A stretch of DNA of 64,000 nucleotides, taken from positions 1 to 64,000 of the forward strand of contig CAJTLN010000002.1 in assembly GCA_910577505.1 (NCBI GenBank), in the 5' to 3' direction. Each line of letters begins with the position of its first letter. Within the stretch, counting starts at the first letter, position 1. The translations under genes and the position numbers were made by a program. Shown here piece after piece: positions 1 to 8,826 of this stretch. This DNA is from an uncultured Bacilli bacterium. Its GTDB lineage: Bacteria > Bacillota_I > Bacilli_A > RF39 > UBA660. The notes under the pieces are model-generated. The model saw only the letters and a list, made by a program, of their open reading frames with translations. It ran no database searches and was not told the origin of the DNA.

Positions 1-2
1 AA

Positions 3-215
3 AATAGTGTAAAAGAACAAGTTAAGTTTTGTATGACAGATGATTTAAGGGAAGCTTATGACCATGATTTAGCATGGAAAGAAGAATGTAAAAGACAGGG
101 ACTTCAAGAAGGCCGAGAAGAAGGGATTAAGGAGGTTGTTAATAAATTATTAAGGTCTGGTATGACGAAAGACGAGATATCTAAAATTCTTGAAATAGAA
201 ATAAATGAATTATAA
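3..215 (+). CDS. C-terminal fragment of an Rpn-family (PD-(D/E)XK) nuclease/transposase-like protein
   Basis: The reading frame is open from the left window edge to the TAA at 213, so only about 70 C-terminal residues are visible and the true start lies outside. The visible part has a strongly charged helix (QEGREEGIKEVVNKLL) followed by GMTKDEISKILEI. This is the usual tail of Rpn / PD-(D/E)XK family transposase-like proteins: a repeated EGxxEG helix and then a helix-turn-helix-like GM..eeIs.il segment. The nuclease core itself is not in the window, so activity cannot be judged. Family assignment rests on the tail pattern only. Confidence 0.55.
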   Translation, partial: NSVKEQVKFCMTDDLREAYDHDLAWKEECKRQGLQEGREEGIKEVVNKLLRSGMTKDEISKILEIEINEL

Positions 216-235
216 GAATAATTATAAAGTTTAAT

Positions 236-264
236 TTGACATTTTATGAAAATAGGTTTAATAT
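236..264 (+). promoter_or_regulatory. Sigma-A-type promoter for the T-box/thrS operon
   Basis: A perfect -35 TTGACA (236-241), a 17-base spacer and the -10 TAATAT (259-264) lie just before the T-box leader, placing the transcript start near 271. There is no other credible promoter between the upstream stop codon and thrS. Confidence 0.75.
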
Positions 265-270
265 TTAAGT

Positions 271-467
271 AATTCGATGAGGAAGAACAAGATTATTAAG
301 AATCTTACTTAAAGAGAGTTCATGGTTGGTGGAAATGAATAGAAGACTTAATAGTTACTATCTTCTGAGAGGTTTAATAAAACCCGGTTTAAGGCCGTTA
401 TCTAAATTAAGTTAAATAAAGGATGGTACCGCATTATTTGCTCCTTGCAAGTAATGTGGTTTTTTTA
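271..467 (+). promoter_or_regulatory. T-box leader riboswitch (tRNA-Thr sensing)
   Basis: The leader carries the T-box landmarks in order: a basal AG-rich stem I with the conserved apical segment around 317-346, the downstream antiterminator element containing the near-canonical T-box sequence GGATGGTACCGC at 421-432, and an intrinsic terminator. A good specifier candidate is ACT at 357-359, followed by a purine on the 3' side of the stem I internal loop; ACT is a threonine codon and matches the downstream thrS. Uncharged tRNA-Thr is expected to stabilise the antiterminator and allow read-through. The T-box class is clear from sequence; the exact specifier is an inference from position. Confidence 0.88.
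428..467 (+). terminator. Regulated T-box terminator
   Basis: The 5' arm starting ACCGCATTA (428-441) pairs almost completely with the 3' arm ending TAATGTGGT (447-460) and is followed by a T run. The 5' arm overlaps the T-box bulge sequence, so terminator and antiterminator are mutually exclusive. Confidence 0.85.
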
Positions 468-488
468 TTTATTTGAGGAGTTGATGAA

Positions 489-725
489 ATGGATCGAACC
501 GAAGAGATAGAAAAATTAAAAAAAGAGATATTTTCATTAAAGATGAAAATGGCGATGTCTAAAATGTCTAGAGAAGAACTATTGTTAGCTTCAAAAGAAG
601 CTCAAGTTCTTGAAAGAAAAAAAGATGCTTTGATTATTGAACTTGAAAGTTCAAATGGTCAAGTTGGATTTGCTTTTACTGATTTAATGAATGTAGAAGA
701 ATTAGAAGTAAAGAAAGGAAAATAA
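489..725 (+). CDS. Small helical/coiled-coil protein in the thrS transcript
   Basis: A 78-residue protein with a GAGG Shine-Dalgarno 8 bases upstream, ending four bases before thrS. The first ~55 residues are a charged, heptad-like helix rich in E, K and L (EEIEKLKKEIFSLKMKM); the last 20 are more mixed. It has no signal peptide, membrane segment or cysteines. It is transcribed downstream of the T-box, so it should be induced by threonine starvation together with thrS. It occupies the place where ThrS normally has its TGS domain, but it does not look like a TGS beta-grasp fold. I do not recognise the family and assign no function. Confidence 0.7.
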   Translation: MDRTEEIEKLKKEIFSLKMKMAMSKMSREELLLASKEAQVLERKKDALIIELESSNGQVGFAFTDLMNVEELEVKKGK

Positions 726-728
726 ATT

Positions 729-2495
729 ATGGTAAATTTTAAAGAAAATGAAGAATTAAATGTTTTAAATCATAGTTGTGCTCATTTACTTGCACAAGCA
801 GTTAAACATTTATATCCTCAAGCTAAGTTTTGGGTAGGACCAGTTGTAGAAGAAGGATTCTACTATGACATTGATTTAGGAGAAGATAAAATAACTGATG
901 ATGATTTAGAAAAAATCGAAAGGGAAATGAAAAAGTGTTCTAAATCTGCTAAAAATATAATTAGAAGAGAACTATCTAAAGAAGAAGCTTTAGAAATGTT
1001 TAAAGATGATGAATACAAAATAGATTTAATATCTAGAATGGATGAAAATGAAACAACTATTTCATGTTATTCTCAAGGAGACTTTACTGACCTATGTCGT
1101 GGTCCTCATATGTCTAATACTAAAGAAATTAAGAATTTTAAATTAATTAAATTTAGTGGTGCTTATTGGAAGGGGGACGCCAACAATAAGATGCTTCAAA
1201 GAATATATGGAGTTTGTTTCCCAACAGAAGAAGAACTAGAAGCTCACTTAAAAGAATTAGAAGAAATGAAATTAAGAGACCATCGTAAAATCGGTAAAGA
1301 CTTAGAAATATTTATGATAAGTGACTTAGTTGGAAAAGGATTACCTATGTACTTACCAAATGGTTATATTATGTGGGAATTACTTGAAAACTACATTAAA
1401 GATAAAGAAAGAAAGTTAGGATATCAACATGTTTTAACTCCACCGTTAGGTAACGTAGAACTTTATAAGACTTCAGGACACTGGGATCATTATAAAGATA
1501 ATATGTTCCCTAAGATGGAGGTAGAAGGAGAAGAATTTGTTCTTCGTCCAATGAACTGTCCGCATCATATGATGGTTTATAGTAATAATGTACATTCTTA
1601 TAGGGACTTACCTATTAGAATAGGTGAAATTGCAAGAGATTGTCGTTTTGAATCTAGTGGTTCATTAAAAGGAATTGAAAGAGTTAGAACTTTCTGTCAA
1701 AATGATGCGCATTTATTTGTTACTCCAGAACAAATTGAAGCAGAATTCTCATCAGTAGTTAATTTAATTTTAGAAGTATATAAAGAATTAGATATTAAAA
1801 ACTTTAGATTTGAATTATCACTTAGAGATCCTGAAGACAAAGTTAAATATTATCCAGATGATGAAATGTGGAATAATGCAGAAACTACTTTAAGAAATGT
1901 ATTAAATGATTTAGGCTACGATTATGTAGAAAAGATTGGCGAAGCAGCATTCTATGGTCCAAAGCTTGATGTTCAAGTTAAACCAGCTGTTGGACCAGAA
2001 TACACACTATCTACTTGTCAATTAGATTTCTGCTTACCAATGCGTTTCGATTTGGGTTATATTGATAGTGATGGAAATAAAAAGACTCCAGTAGTATTGC
2101 ATAGAGCAGTATTTGGAAGTATTGATAGATTCATGGCTTACTACTTAGAAGAAACTAAAGGTTATTTACCAGTTTGGTTAGCTCCTAAACAAATAGAAGT
2201 AGTACCAGTAAATATTCAATATCATGAAGAATATGCTAGAGAAGTATATGAAAAATTAGTAGAAGCAGGGTTTAGAGTAGGATTAGATGATAGAAACGAA
2301 AAACTTGGATACAAGTTGAGAGAATCTGTTATTAAGAAAATTCCTTATATGTTAATACTAGGTCAAAATGAAGTAGATAATAAAACTATTTCATATAGAA
2401 GAGCTGGTAGTGAAGAGACAACTACTGTATCAATGGAAGAATTTATTGAACTAATAAATTCTGATATAAAAAATAAGTCAAGATATGATAAATAA
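729..2495 (+). CDS. thrS: Threonyl-tRNA synthetase lacking the N-terminal TGS domain
   Basis: Class II aminoacyl-tRNA synthetase that charges tRNA-Thr. At 588 residues it is about 50-60 shorter than usual, because it begins almost directly at the N2 editing domain (HSCAHLLAQAV, the HxxxH site, near residues 17-27, and TDLCRGPH near 119). The catalytic core follows: motif 2 around RDCRFESSGSLKGIERVRTF, the zinc-site cysteine in RPMNCPHHM, motif 3 HRAVFGSIDRF, then the anticodon-binding domain. The N-terminal TGS (N1) domain is absent and no upstream in-frame extension exists, since the preceding gene ends at 725. It is controlled by the T-box upstream. The identification is secure. Confidence 0.97.
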   Translation: MVNFKENEELNVLNHSCAHLLAQAVKHLYPQAKFWVGPVVEEGFYYDIDLGEDKITDDDLEKIEREMKKCSKSAKNIIRRELSKEEALEMFKDDEYKIDLISRMDENETTISCYSQGDFTDLCRGPHMSNTKEIKNFKLIKFSGAYWKGDANNKMLQRIYGVCFPTEEELEAHLKELEEMKLRDHRKIGKDLEIFMISDLVGKGLPMYLPNGYIMWELLENYIKDKERKLGYQHVLTPPLGNVELYKTSGHWDHYKDNMFPKMEVEGEEFVLRPMNCPHHMMVYSNNVHSYRDLPIRIGEIARDCRFESSGSLKGIERVRTFCQNDAHLFVTPEQIEAEFSSVVNLILEVYKELDIKNFRFELSLRDPEDKVKYYPDDEMWNNAETTLRNVLNDLGYDYVEKIGEAAFYGPKLDVQVKPAVGPEYTLSTCQLDFCLPMRFDLGYIDSDGNKKTPVVLHRAVFGSIDRFMAYYLEETKGYLPVWLAPKQIEVVPVNIQYHEEYAREVYEKLVEAGFRVGLDDRNEKLGYKLRESVIKKIPYMLILGQNEVDNKTISYRRAGSEETTTVSMEEFIELINSDIKNKSRYDK

Positions 2496-2519
2496 GCTGA
2501 AAAGCTTATTTATTTTTTA
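2491..2519 (+). terminator. Intrinsic terminator of thrS
   Basis: AATAAGCT (2491-2498) pairs with AGCTTATT (2503-2510) across a GAAA tetraloop and is followed by a T-rich tract; the thrS stop codon lies inside the 5' arm. Confidence 0.85.
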
Positions 2520-2541
2520 TGTATAAAAAAAATATTTCTTA

Positions 2542-2550
2542 TGATATAAT
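2542..2550 (+). promoter_or_regulatory. Putative extended -10 promoter of essC
   Basis: TGATATAAT (extended -10, TGn plus TATAAT) is 29 bases before the chosen essC start. No good -35 is seen at 17 bases upstream, so this is a moderate call. Confidence 0.5.
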
Positions 2551-2579
2551 TTTATATAGAATAAGGGAGTGTGGCACTC

Positions 2580-5500
2580 ATGAAAATTATGTTAATGGAT
2601 GTAACTAAACTAGTTAACTTAATTTTACCTGCAGAAGTTTTTGGGAATTATTGGATAGTTAATGCTGAAAAAGAAAACTTGGCTAGTGTTCAAGCAGTTG
2701 ATAATAATTGGGTTCTAAAAAGTAATAGTGAAGTTAAAGTATTTAGAAATGGTAATGTTGTAGATGAAGTATTGTTAGAAAACGAAAAATTCTATACATT
2801 AAAAAACGTATTATTGAATGAGAGCTATGTTATATATACATGTCCAGTGTATGATCCTAATACTTTACAATTAAATATATCATTGGGGGCACAGCAAGGA
2901 TCAGTTTCCTTTTATATAGGTAATAATGGTGCACAAGATAATAATTCTAATTTCCCCAATATAATTTCTTATGAGCAACCAGGGATATCAAAGAATCAGT
3001 TAAAAATAACTTTTGATAATGGTAAATATCATGTTGATAATTTAAATATTGCAATGCCAATGTATGTTAATGGCTTACCTTGTGATAAAACTGATCTTAG
3101 ATATGGAGATACAATTTTTATTTTAGGTTTGAAATTATCTATTATAAAAGATATCTTCTTTATAAATAATCCTAATAAATTAATTAAATTTGATTCTCAG
3201 ATGTTTAATATAAGACAGTTACCTACGTTAGATTATACATTAATACCTGAAGACCCAGATCCAGTAATAGAAATGTATAAGAAAGATGATTATTTCTTAA
3301 AACCACCTCGTTTTGATGAAAGAATAGAAGAAAAAACATTAGTAATAGATCCACCTCCTCAAAGTCAAAAACAAGAAGAAATGCCAGCAATATTACAAAT
3401 GGGCTCAATGATGATGATGGGTATGACATCAATGATGACAGGTATATCTACTTTAATAAGTGTAATAAATGGAACAACACCTTTTGCACAAGCTTTACCA
3501 TCATTACTTACTGCTCTTGGTATGCTAATATGTATGTTAATTTTACCGACAGTTAATAAGATGTATATGAAACATAAAAAAGTTGTATATGAAAGAAAAA
3601 GACAAGCTACATATAGTATGTATGTTAATAAAAAAAGAGAAGAATTCTTAACAGAAATGAAAAAAGAACAACAAGTTTTAGTAGATAAATATATTCCACT
3701 AAAAGAAGTTGGGGATGTAATATTATATAAAAAACGTAACTTGTGGGAAAAGAATACAGATGATTATGATTTTTTATCATTACGTTTGGGTATTGGATCA
3801 ATTCCACCATTCTTTAAAGTAAATTATCCTGATGAACACTTTTCTATGGAAGATGAAGATAACTTAATGGGGTATTTGAGAGAATTAGCAAAAGAAACAA
3901 GTTATTTAGAAAATGTTCCAGTTACTTATTCCTTTGTAGATAAATATATAACAGCTGTTATAGGACAAAGAAGTGTAACAAATCCTTTCTTAAGAGGACT
4001 ATTATTACAAATATTTGCTTATCATGGATATGATTCATTAAAAGTATGTGTATTTACTAATAGTGAAAATGAAAAATTTTGGGAAGATATGAAAGATTGT
4101 CCTTATTTTTGGGATGATAATAGAAATGTAAGGTTTTTTGGTACTAATGCTGATGAAATAAATCAAATAAGTTCATACTTTGAAGAAATGTTAAATTCTG
4201 TTAGAGAAGCTAATAGTGAACAAGGATATAGTGGAGGATCTAATAAAGATACAGCTAAATTAGTTACTAGATATTTGATTATTACAGATGATATTGAGAC
4301 AGTAAGAAATGTAAGTATTATACATTCATTAATAACATCAACAGAATATGTTGGAATAAGTTTAATGATATTTACTGAAAGGCTTAATTCATTACCTAAT
4401 GAAGTAGAACATTTTATTAGTGTTGATGAACGTACTGGAGGTATATTTGAAAGAGTACTTACAGATAGTAAAAGAATTAATTTTGTACCAGATTTTATGT
4501 TTGGTTCATTAGAAAAATATACATATGTAATATCTAATATACCAATAGCTTTAAATGGAGGTAAATTTCAATTGCCTTCGGCTTATACATTCTTAGAAAT
4601 GTATAATGTATCAAATGTTAATCAATTAAATGCATTATCTAAATGGAAAGAAAGTGATCCAATTAATACTTTATCAACTCCAATAGGAGTTAATGAGTAT
4701 GGAGATTTGTTTAAATTAGATTTACATGAAAAAGCACATGGACCACATGGATTAATAGCTGGTATGACTGGTTCTGGTAAATCAGAATTTATTATTTCAT
4801 TTATCTTAAGTATGGCAGTTAATTATCATCCTAATGAAGTTCAGTTTGTACTTATAGATTATAAAGGTGGAGGCTTAGCAGGTGCTTTTGAAAATAGAGA
4901 AACAGGATTAAAGTTACCACATTTAGCTGGTACTATAACAAACTTAGATGTTAGTGAGATAAATAGAAGTTTGGCTTCTTTACAGAGTGAATTAAAAAGA
5001 CGTCAAGCAGCATTTAATAGAGCGAGAGATAAAGTTGGAGAATCAACAATAGATATTTATAAATATCAGAGAATGTATCGTAATGGACAGGTTGATGAAC
5101 CAATAGCACATTTATTTATAATAAGTGATGAGTTTGCGGAATTAAAAGCACAACAACCAGAATTCATGAATGAGTTGATTTCAACATCTCGTATTGGCCG
5201 TTCACTTGGGGTTCACTTGATTCTTGCAACACAAAAGCCAAGTGGTGTAGTTAATGATCAAATTTGGTCAAACTCTAAGTTTAAAGTATGTTTAAAAGTA
5301 CAAGATAGATCAGATAGTCAAGAAATGATAAAGAGACCAGATGCGGCTTCTATTAAAGAAACAGGTAGATTCTTCTTACAAGTAGGTTATGATGAATTCT
5401 TTGCAATGGGGCAATCTGCATGGACTGGTGCTCCTTACTATGAATCAGATGTAAGAAAGAAAAAAGTAGATAATAATATTTCATTTGTAGATAATTTAGG

Positions 5501-7253
5501 AATGCCTATAAAAATAGTAGATGATGGTAAGAATAATGTTACAGGAGTACTAAAAGGTGAAGAACTACCTAATATAATGAAATATCTTGTAGATATTGCT
5601 AAAAAGGAAAACATAAAAGTTAAACAATTATGGCTTAATGCATTACCACCTGTTATTTATATAGATGGACTAAAAGAAAAATATGAATATAAGAAAGTTG
5701 ATTGTGATGTAAATCCTGTTATTGGTGAATATGATGCACCAGATTTACAAAAGCAAGGATTACTTACAATGCCAATTACTCGTGGTGGTAACTGGATAAT
5801 ATATGGTATGGCAGATAGTGGTAAAGAAGAAATGATAAATTCATTTGTTTATTCTTGTATTACTACTTATTCTCCTGCTGAATTAAACTTGTATTTACTA
5901 GATTTTGGTTCTGAAACATTAAAAATGTACAGAAAAGCACCTCAAGTAGGTGATGTAATATTACAAAATGATGTAGATAAAGTTACTAATTTATGGAAAA
6001 TGATAGTAGATAAAATAACTAAGCGTAAAAAGATGTTTGCTGATTATGGTGGAGATTATATATCTTATTCAAAAGCAACTGGTAAAGTATTACCAAACGT
6101 AATAGTTATTATTAATGGTTTTGAATTATATAATGAAAACTATGGTGATGAAACATTTGATACATTATCTACATTATCAAGAGATTGTCAAAAATATGGA
6201 GTATATTTTGTAATGACTTCAACAACTTCTAATGGTATTAGATCAAGGCTTGCTCAATACTTACCTAATCACTTAGTATTCCAAATGAATGATAAGTATG
6301 ATTATTCAACTCTACTTTCTAGAACAAAAATTGAACCTGCTGCAATTAGTGGTAGAGGTTTAGTAAAATTAGATAGTGTTTATGAATTTCAAGCAGCTGT
6401 GCCAACAGAGAAAGAAAACTTCAATACATTTATATTAGAAAAAGTAAAAGAATTGTGTACAATGTATCCTAATATGAATGCTCCTAAGGTTCCAGTATTA
6501 CCTGAAGTTGTAACAATGGCTTATTGTGCTGATGAACTTAAAGGAGTTGAATCAATACCTGTTGGTGTAGAAAAAGAATCATTAAGAATAAGATCTTTAG
6601 ATTTAACAAAAAATACTGTTAATATAATTACGGGATTAGAATTTAATGAAATAAAAACATTTGGTAATATGTTTATTAGACAAATTGCTAAAGTTATAGG
6701 TAAAAATTGTTATGTATTTGACTTAGAAAAAATATTTAAAGATATATCAGGATTAGTTAATTATTCAGAAACTAATGTATTAGAAAACTTTAAAGTATTT
6801 GGTAAATTTACCTTTGATATATTTAATAAATATAAAGCGGCAGGATTTGATACTAGTGCTATTAATGAATATGGAGAATATGTTTGTGTTATTGTAGGTA
6901 TAGATAAATTTAAGAATATATTAGGTTCTGAATTTGATGGCGCTTATAGTGGACTTATTTCTATGATAAAAGGAATGCCTAAAGTACATTTTGTAATCAT
7001 AGATACTTCTGATAATTTGAAGAAACGTGAATTTGATTCATGGTATAAAGATACTGTTTCTGGTACTAAAGGTATTTGGATTGGTAATGGTATGGGTTCA
7101 CAATATACGCTTAAATCTACACTTACTTCGAGAGCTTTATCTGTTAAATTGGAAAAGAACTTTGGTTACTATGTAGATGGTAATACGACAGTTTTAGTTA
7201 AATTTATTTCTGAGGCTGGAGAAGAAGAAAATGAGACGTATGAAACGTTATAA
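2580..7253 (+). CDS. essC: Type VII secretion FtsK/SpoIIIE-type ATPase EssC
   Basis: The membrane ATPase that drives T7SSb export. Start chosen at ATG 2580: the alternative GTG at 2571 sits one or two bases from the AAGGGAG Shine-Dalgarno, whereas 2580 is about 11 bases away. The product is ~1,557 residues. Order: two N-terminal FHA-like beta domains (about 1-210), a Pro-rich linker, two hydrophobic segments (about 275-330; Met-rich, then LLTALGMLICMLILP), a charged helix, and three FtsK-like ATPase domains. The first ATPase has an intact Walker A (GMTGSGKSE, near 728) and a Walker B-like LFIISDEFAEL (near 847). The second has a weakened P-loop (YGMADSGKEEM, near 1075) with no acidic Walker B (VIVIINGFEL). 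The third is degenerate. It is monocistronic, with its own promoter and terminator. EssA, EssB and EsaA are not encoded nearby. Confidence 0.95.
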   Translation: MKIMLMDVTKLVNLILPAEVFGNYWIVNAEKENLASVQAVDNNWVLKSNSEVKVFRNGNVVDEVLLENEKFYTLKNVLLNESYVIYTCPVYDPNTLQLNISLGAQQGSVSFYIGNNGAQDNNSNFPNIISYEQPGISKNQLKITFDNGKYHVDNLNIAMPMYVNGLPCDKTDLRYGDTIFILGLKLSIIKDIFFINNPNKLIKFDSQMFNIRQLPTLDYTLIPEDPDPVIEMYKKDDYFLKPPRFDERIEEKTLVIDPPPQSQKQEEMPAILQMGSMMMMGMTSMMTGISTLISVINGTTPFAQALPSLLTALGMLICMLILPTVNKMYMKHKKVVYERKRQATYSMYVNKKREEFLTEMKKEQQVLVDKYIPLKEVGDVILYKKRNLWEKNTDDYDFLSLRLGIGSIPPFFKVNYPDEHFSMEDEDNLMGYLRELAKETSYLENVPVTYSFVDKYITAVIGQRSVTNPFLRGLLLQIFAYHGYDSLKVCVFTNSENEKFWEDMKDCPYFWDDNRNVRFFGTNADEINQISSYFEEMLNSVREANSEQGYSGGSNKDTAKLVTRYLIITDDIETVRNVSIIHSLITSTEYVGISLMIFTERLNSLPNEVEHFISVDERTGGIFERVLTDSKRINFVPDFMFGSLEKYTYVISNIPIALNGGKFQLPSAYTFLEMYNVSNVNQLNALSKWKESDPINTLSTPIGVNEYGDLFKLDLHEKAHGPHGLIAGMTGSGKSEFIISFILSMAVNYHPNEVQFVLIDYKGGGLAGAFENRETGLKLPHLAGTITNLDVSEINRSLASLQSELKRRQAAFNRARDKVGESTIDIYKYQRMYRNGQVDEPIAHLFIISDEFAELKAQQPEFMNELISTSRIGRSLGVHLILATQKPSGVVNDQIWSNSKFKVCLKVQDRSDSQEMIKRPDAASIKETGRFFLQVGYDEFFAMGQSAWTGAPYYESDVRKKKVDNNISFVDNLGMPIKIVDDGKNNVTGVLKGEELPNIMKYLVDIAKKENIKVKQLWLNALPPVIYIDGLKEKYEYKKVDCDVNPVIGEYDAPDLQKQGLLTMPITRGGNWIIYGMADSGKEEMINSFVYSCITTYSPAELNLYLLDFGSETLKMYRKAPQVGDVILQNDVDKVTNLWKMIVDKITKRKKMFADYGGDYISYSKATGKVLPNVIVIINGFELYNENYGDETFDTLSTLSRDCQKYGVYFVMTSTTSNGIRSRLAQYLPNHLVFQMNDKYDYSTLLSRTKIEPAAISGRGLVKLDSVYEFQAAVPTEKENFNTFILEKVKELCTMYPNMNAPKVPVLPEVVTMAYCADELKGVESIPVGVEKESLRIRSLDLTKNTVNIITGLEFNEIKTFGNMFIRQIAKVIGKNCYVFDLEKIFKDISGLVNYSETNVLENFKVFGKFTFDIFNKYKAAGFDTSAINEYGEYVCVIVGIDKFKNILGSEFDGAYSGLISMIKGMPKVHFVIIDTSDNLKKREFDSWYKDTVSGTKGIWIGNGMGSQYTLKSTLTSRALSVKLEKNFGYYVDGNTTVLVKFISEAGEEENETYETL

Positions 7254-7254
7254 C

Positions 7255-7284
7255 AAAAAAAGACAAATTTCTGTCTTTTTTTTT
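7255..7284 (+). terminator. Intrinsic terminator of essC
   Basis: An A-rich arm ending AAAGACA pairs with TGTCTTT across a six-base loop and runs into a 9-10 base T tract. It separates essC from the substrate operon. Confidence 0.85.
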
Positions 7285-7291
7285 ACTTTGA

Positions 7292-7320
7292 TTGACTTTG
7301 ATTCGCATTTAGCGTATTAT
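7292..7320 (+). promoter_or_regulatory. Promoter of T7SS cassette 1
   Basis: TTGACT (7292-7297), exactly 17 bases, then TATTAT (7315-7320). It is followed by a ~95-base untranslated leader before esaB. Cassette 2 has an equivalently placed promoter at 13019-13047. Confidence 0.75.
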
Positions 7321-7422
7321 TGATAGTATAAGAGTGTAGTGAATAGTTGTGGGGAATTGGTGTAGAAATGGTTTTACATATTCGCATATTCTTAAATCTA
7401 CTTGATAATAGGAGGTTTTATT

Positions 7423-7680
7423 ATGAATAATAATAAAGTCTGTGTAGATTTGATTGTACCTAGTATAGAGGAAAGGTACAATGTATTTATTCCTGTTAAT
7501 AAGAAGACTATTGAAATTATATTCTTATTAAATAAAGCGATTAGTGATATGACTAATGGAAGTTTTCCTATGTCTGATAATTTGTCACTAATTAATGCTG
7601 ATAATGGTGCTATTTATGATGTTTCTAATACTTTTTTAGAGAATAAGATATTAAATGGTACTAAGTTGATATTAATATAG
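7423..7680 (+). CDS. esaB: Ubiquitin-like T7SS protein EsaB/YukD
   Basis: An 85-residue small beta-grasp protein of the YukD/EsaB family, a cytoplasmic accessory of the T7SSb machinery. The start at ATG 7423 is set by AGGAGG ten bases upstream; an upstream in-frame ATG at 7402 lacks a ribosome site. Family signs are the alternating N-terminal strand (KVCVDLIVPSIEERYNVFIP), the central helix (IEIIFLLNKAI) and the typical ending (YDVSNTFLENKILNGTKLILI without further tail). It heads cassette 1, next to essC, as esaB does in other T7SSb loci. Cassette 2 has no copy. Confidence 0.85.
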   Translation: MNNNKVCVDLIVPSIEERYNVFIPVNKKTIEIIFLLNKAISDMTNGSFPMSDNLSLINADNGAIYDVSNTFLENKILNGTKLILI

Positions 7681-7700
7681 GAAATGAGGAGGTGTAAAAA

Positions 7701-8003
7701 ATGACAAATGATATTGAATGGACACAAGGTAATATGGAAACTACAATTTCAGATTTACAATCACAAAGAAATGAAATGTCTGAGCAAATGGAACAAGTTA
7801 AAACTTCTTTAAGGGATCAATTATTGCAAACTGGTATGTCAGGTAGTGTTGCAGATACTTTACTTGAAACTTTTCAAAAAGAAGTTGTTGATCCTGCTGA
7901 ACAATATTTAGAAACTGCAATGAATTATATTAACGAAAATACTGAAGTAAATGAGGCTTTAGTAGAAAATACTAAAAATAACACAAATATTGCAACAATG
8001 TAA
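7701..8003 (+). CDS. WXG100-superfamily-like small helical T7SS protein (cassette 1, position i)
   Basis: A 100-residue all-helical protein, start set by GGAGGTG. The residue pattern is a helical hairpin: a Q/E/M-rich first helix (TISDLQSQRNEMSEQMEQV), a turn with GMSGSVADTLLETF in the place where WXG100 proteins carry WxG, and a second amphipathic helix. There is no Trp in the turn (the only Trp is residue 7), so it is a divergent member. It lacks Cys and a signal peptide, as expected for a T7SS substrate. It lies 20 bases after esaB and just before another small helical gene, the usual arrangement for Esx pairs. The family call is by architecture and context, not by a strict motif. Confidence 0.65.
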   Translation: MTNDIEWTQGNMETTISDLQSQRNEMSEQMEQVKTSLRDQLLQTGMSGSVADTLLETFQKEVVDPAEQYLETAMNYINENTEVNEALVENTKNNTNIATM

Positions 8004-8025
8004 TTTATGGAAAGGAATGAAAAAA

Positions 8026-8328
8026 GTGGCAGAAATTTTTAATGCTGAAGCAGCTAAAAGCGCTATAAATGACGCAACAAAAGGAATAGAAGATGTTTGT
8101 ACAAAATTTAAAAGCTTATCTGAAAAAGTAGCTTCTGAATTTGGTGCACAAGGGTCATCATTAGGCGGTCAAACAGGAATACTTGCTGAGGGATCTTTTA
8201 TGCAAAAAAGTCAGGCTTCATTTGAAGATTTGTCAAAAAAATTAAATAGTTTTATGGGTAGAGTTGATGGTATTGTTAAGAGTAATACTGAAGCTGTATC
8301 TACGACATCTTCAATTTATGGTGGATAA
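8026..8328 (+). CDS. WXG-like/TIGR04197-like small helical T7SS protein (cassette 1, position ii)
   Basis: About 100 residues. GTG 8026 is preferred because GAAAGGA (8010-8016) is nine bases upstream; ATG 8017 is directly against that site and ATG 7990 overlaps the preceding gene. The sequence is Ser/Ala/Lys-rich and helical with a Gly-rich break in the middle (FGAQGSSLGGQTG), then a helix with QASFEDLSKKLNSF and a small-residue tail ending SSIYGG. It probably pairs with the preceding product as an Esx-type heterodimer (inference). The double RNA hairpin at 8340-8406 follows immediately. Confidence 0.6.
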   Translation: MAEIFNAEAAKSAINDATKGIEDVCTKFKSLSEKVASEFGAQGSSLGGQTGILAEGSFMQKSQASFEDLSKKLNSFMGRVDGIVKSNTEAVSTTSSIYGG

Positions 8329-8339
8329 AATAATATTTA

Positions 8340-8406
8340 GTACTGTGTAAAATTACACAGTACATTATAAGTGAAAGATGTGAAGCATCTTTTATTTATA
8401 ATGTAC
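8340..8406 (+). other. Intercistronic double hairpin, cassette 1 copy
   Basis: Two adjoining inverted repeats. The first pairs TACTGTGTAA (8341-8350) with TTACACAGTA (8353-8362). The second pairs GTACATTATAA (8360-8370) with TTATAATGTAC (8396-8406) and contains an inner stem AAAGATG/CATCTTT (8374-8380 with 8386-8392). No T tract follows, so these are not ordinary terminators. The same arrangement occurs at 13772-13830 after the matching genes of cassette 2. A role in mRNA stability or differential expression of the small upstream proteins is an inference. Confidence 0.75.
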
Positions 8407-8431
8407 TTGTAGTGTTGAAAGGGTGATAGTT

Positions 8432-8821
8432 ATGTCTCAAAGACAAGTTTCTTATGCTAATGATGGTGGCGGTGGTTGTTCTTCCAAGGGTGGATTATAC
8501 GATTTTGTTATTGATGTTGAAAAATTAACTGAATTAAAAGAGCAATTATCAAGTGCGGCTGATAAAATCGAGGATGAAGTAGCTGCTATTTATGCTGCTA
8601 TTTATAATCTAGGAAGTGGTGCAGATGGTGGAAGTACTGATGGCCCATGGATTGGTGAAAGTTATAATGCTTTTAGAAGCAAATGTGATGAGTCGAAGCC
8701 CGCTTTAGAGTCTTTATCATTGATTATAAGGGCTTATAGTGATATGATTGGTAACCAGGTTCTTAGTGATGCGGAAACTTTGGCTACATCTGTAAGTGAA
8801 GCTTTATCGATAGGAGAATAG
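8432..8821 (+). CDS. WxG-motif T7SS protein, single-domain form (cassette 1, position iii)
   Basis: 129 residues, start ATG 8432 (GAAAGGG eight bases upstream; GTG 8423 overlaps that site). A short Gly-rich N-terminus (GGGGC) leads into a helical hairpin with the WXG-like turn GPWIGESYNAFRSKC at about 70-85. It matches the first ~110 residues of the cassette 2 protein at 13860, which has SWVGEDYDTFREG at the same place and the same preceding AADKIEDEV/AADNFDTKI-type helix. The cassette 1 version stops after the hairpin, whereas cassette 2 continues into beta modules. Likely a secreted WXG-like partner; the two Cys residues are unusual for the family. Confidence 0.65.
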   Translation: MSQRQVSYANDGGGGCSSKGGLYDFVIDVEKLTELKEQLSSAADKIEDEVAAIYAAIYNLGSGADGGSTDGPWIGESYNAFRSKCDESKPALESLSLIIRAYSDMIGNQVLSDAETLATSVSEALSIGE

Positions 8822-8826
8822 TAGAT

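Noticed and set aside
489..725. Detached TGS domain of ThrS
   Set aside because: The sequence is a charged coiled coil, not a beta-grasp fold.
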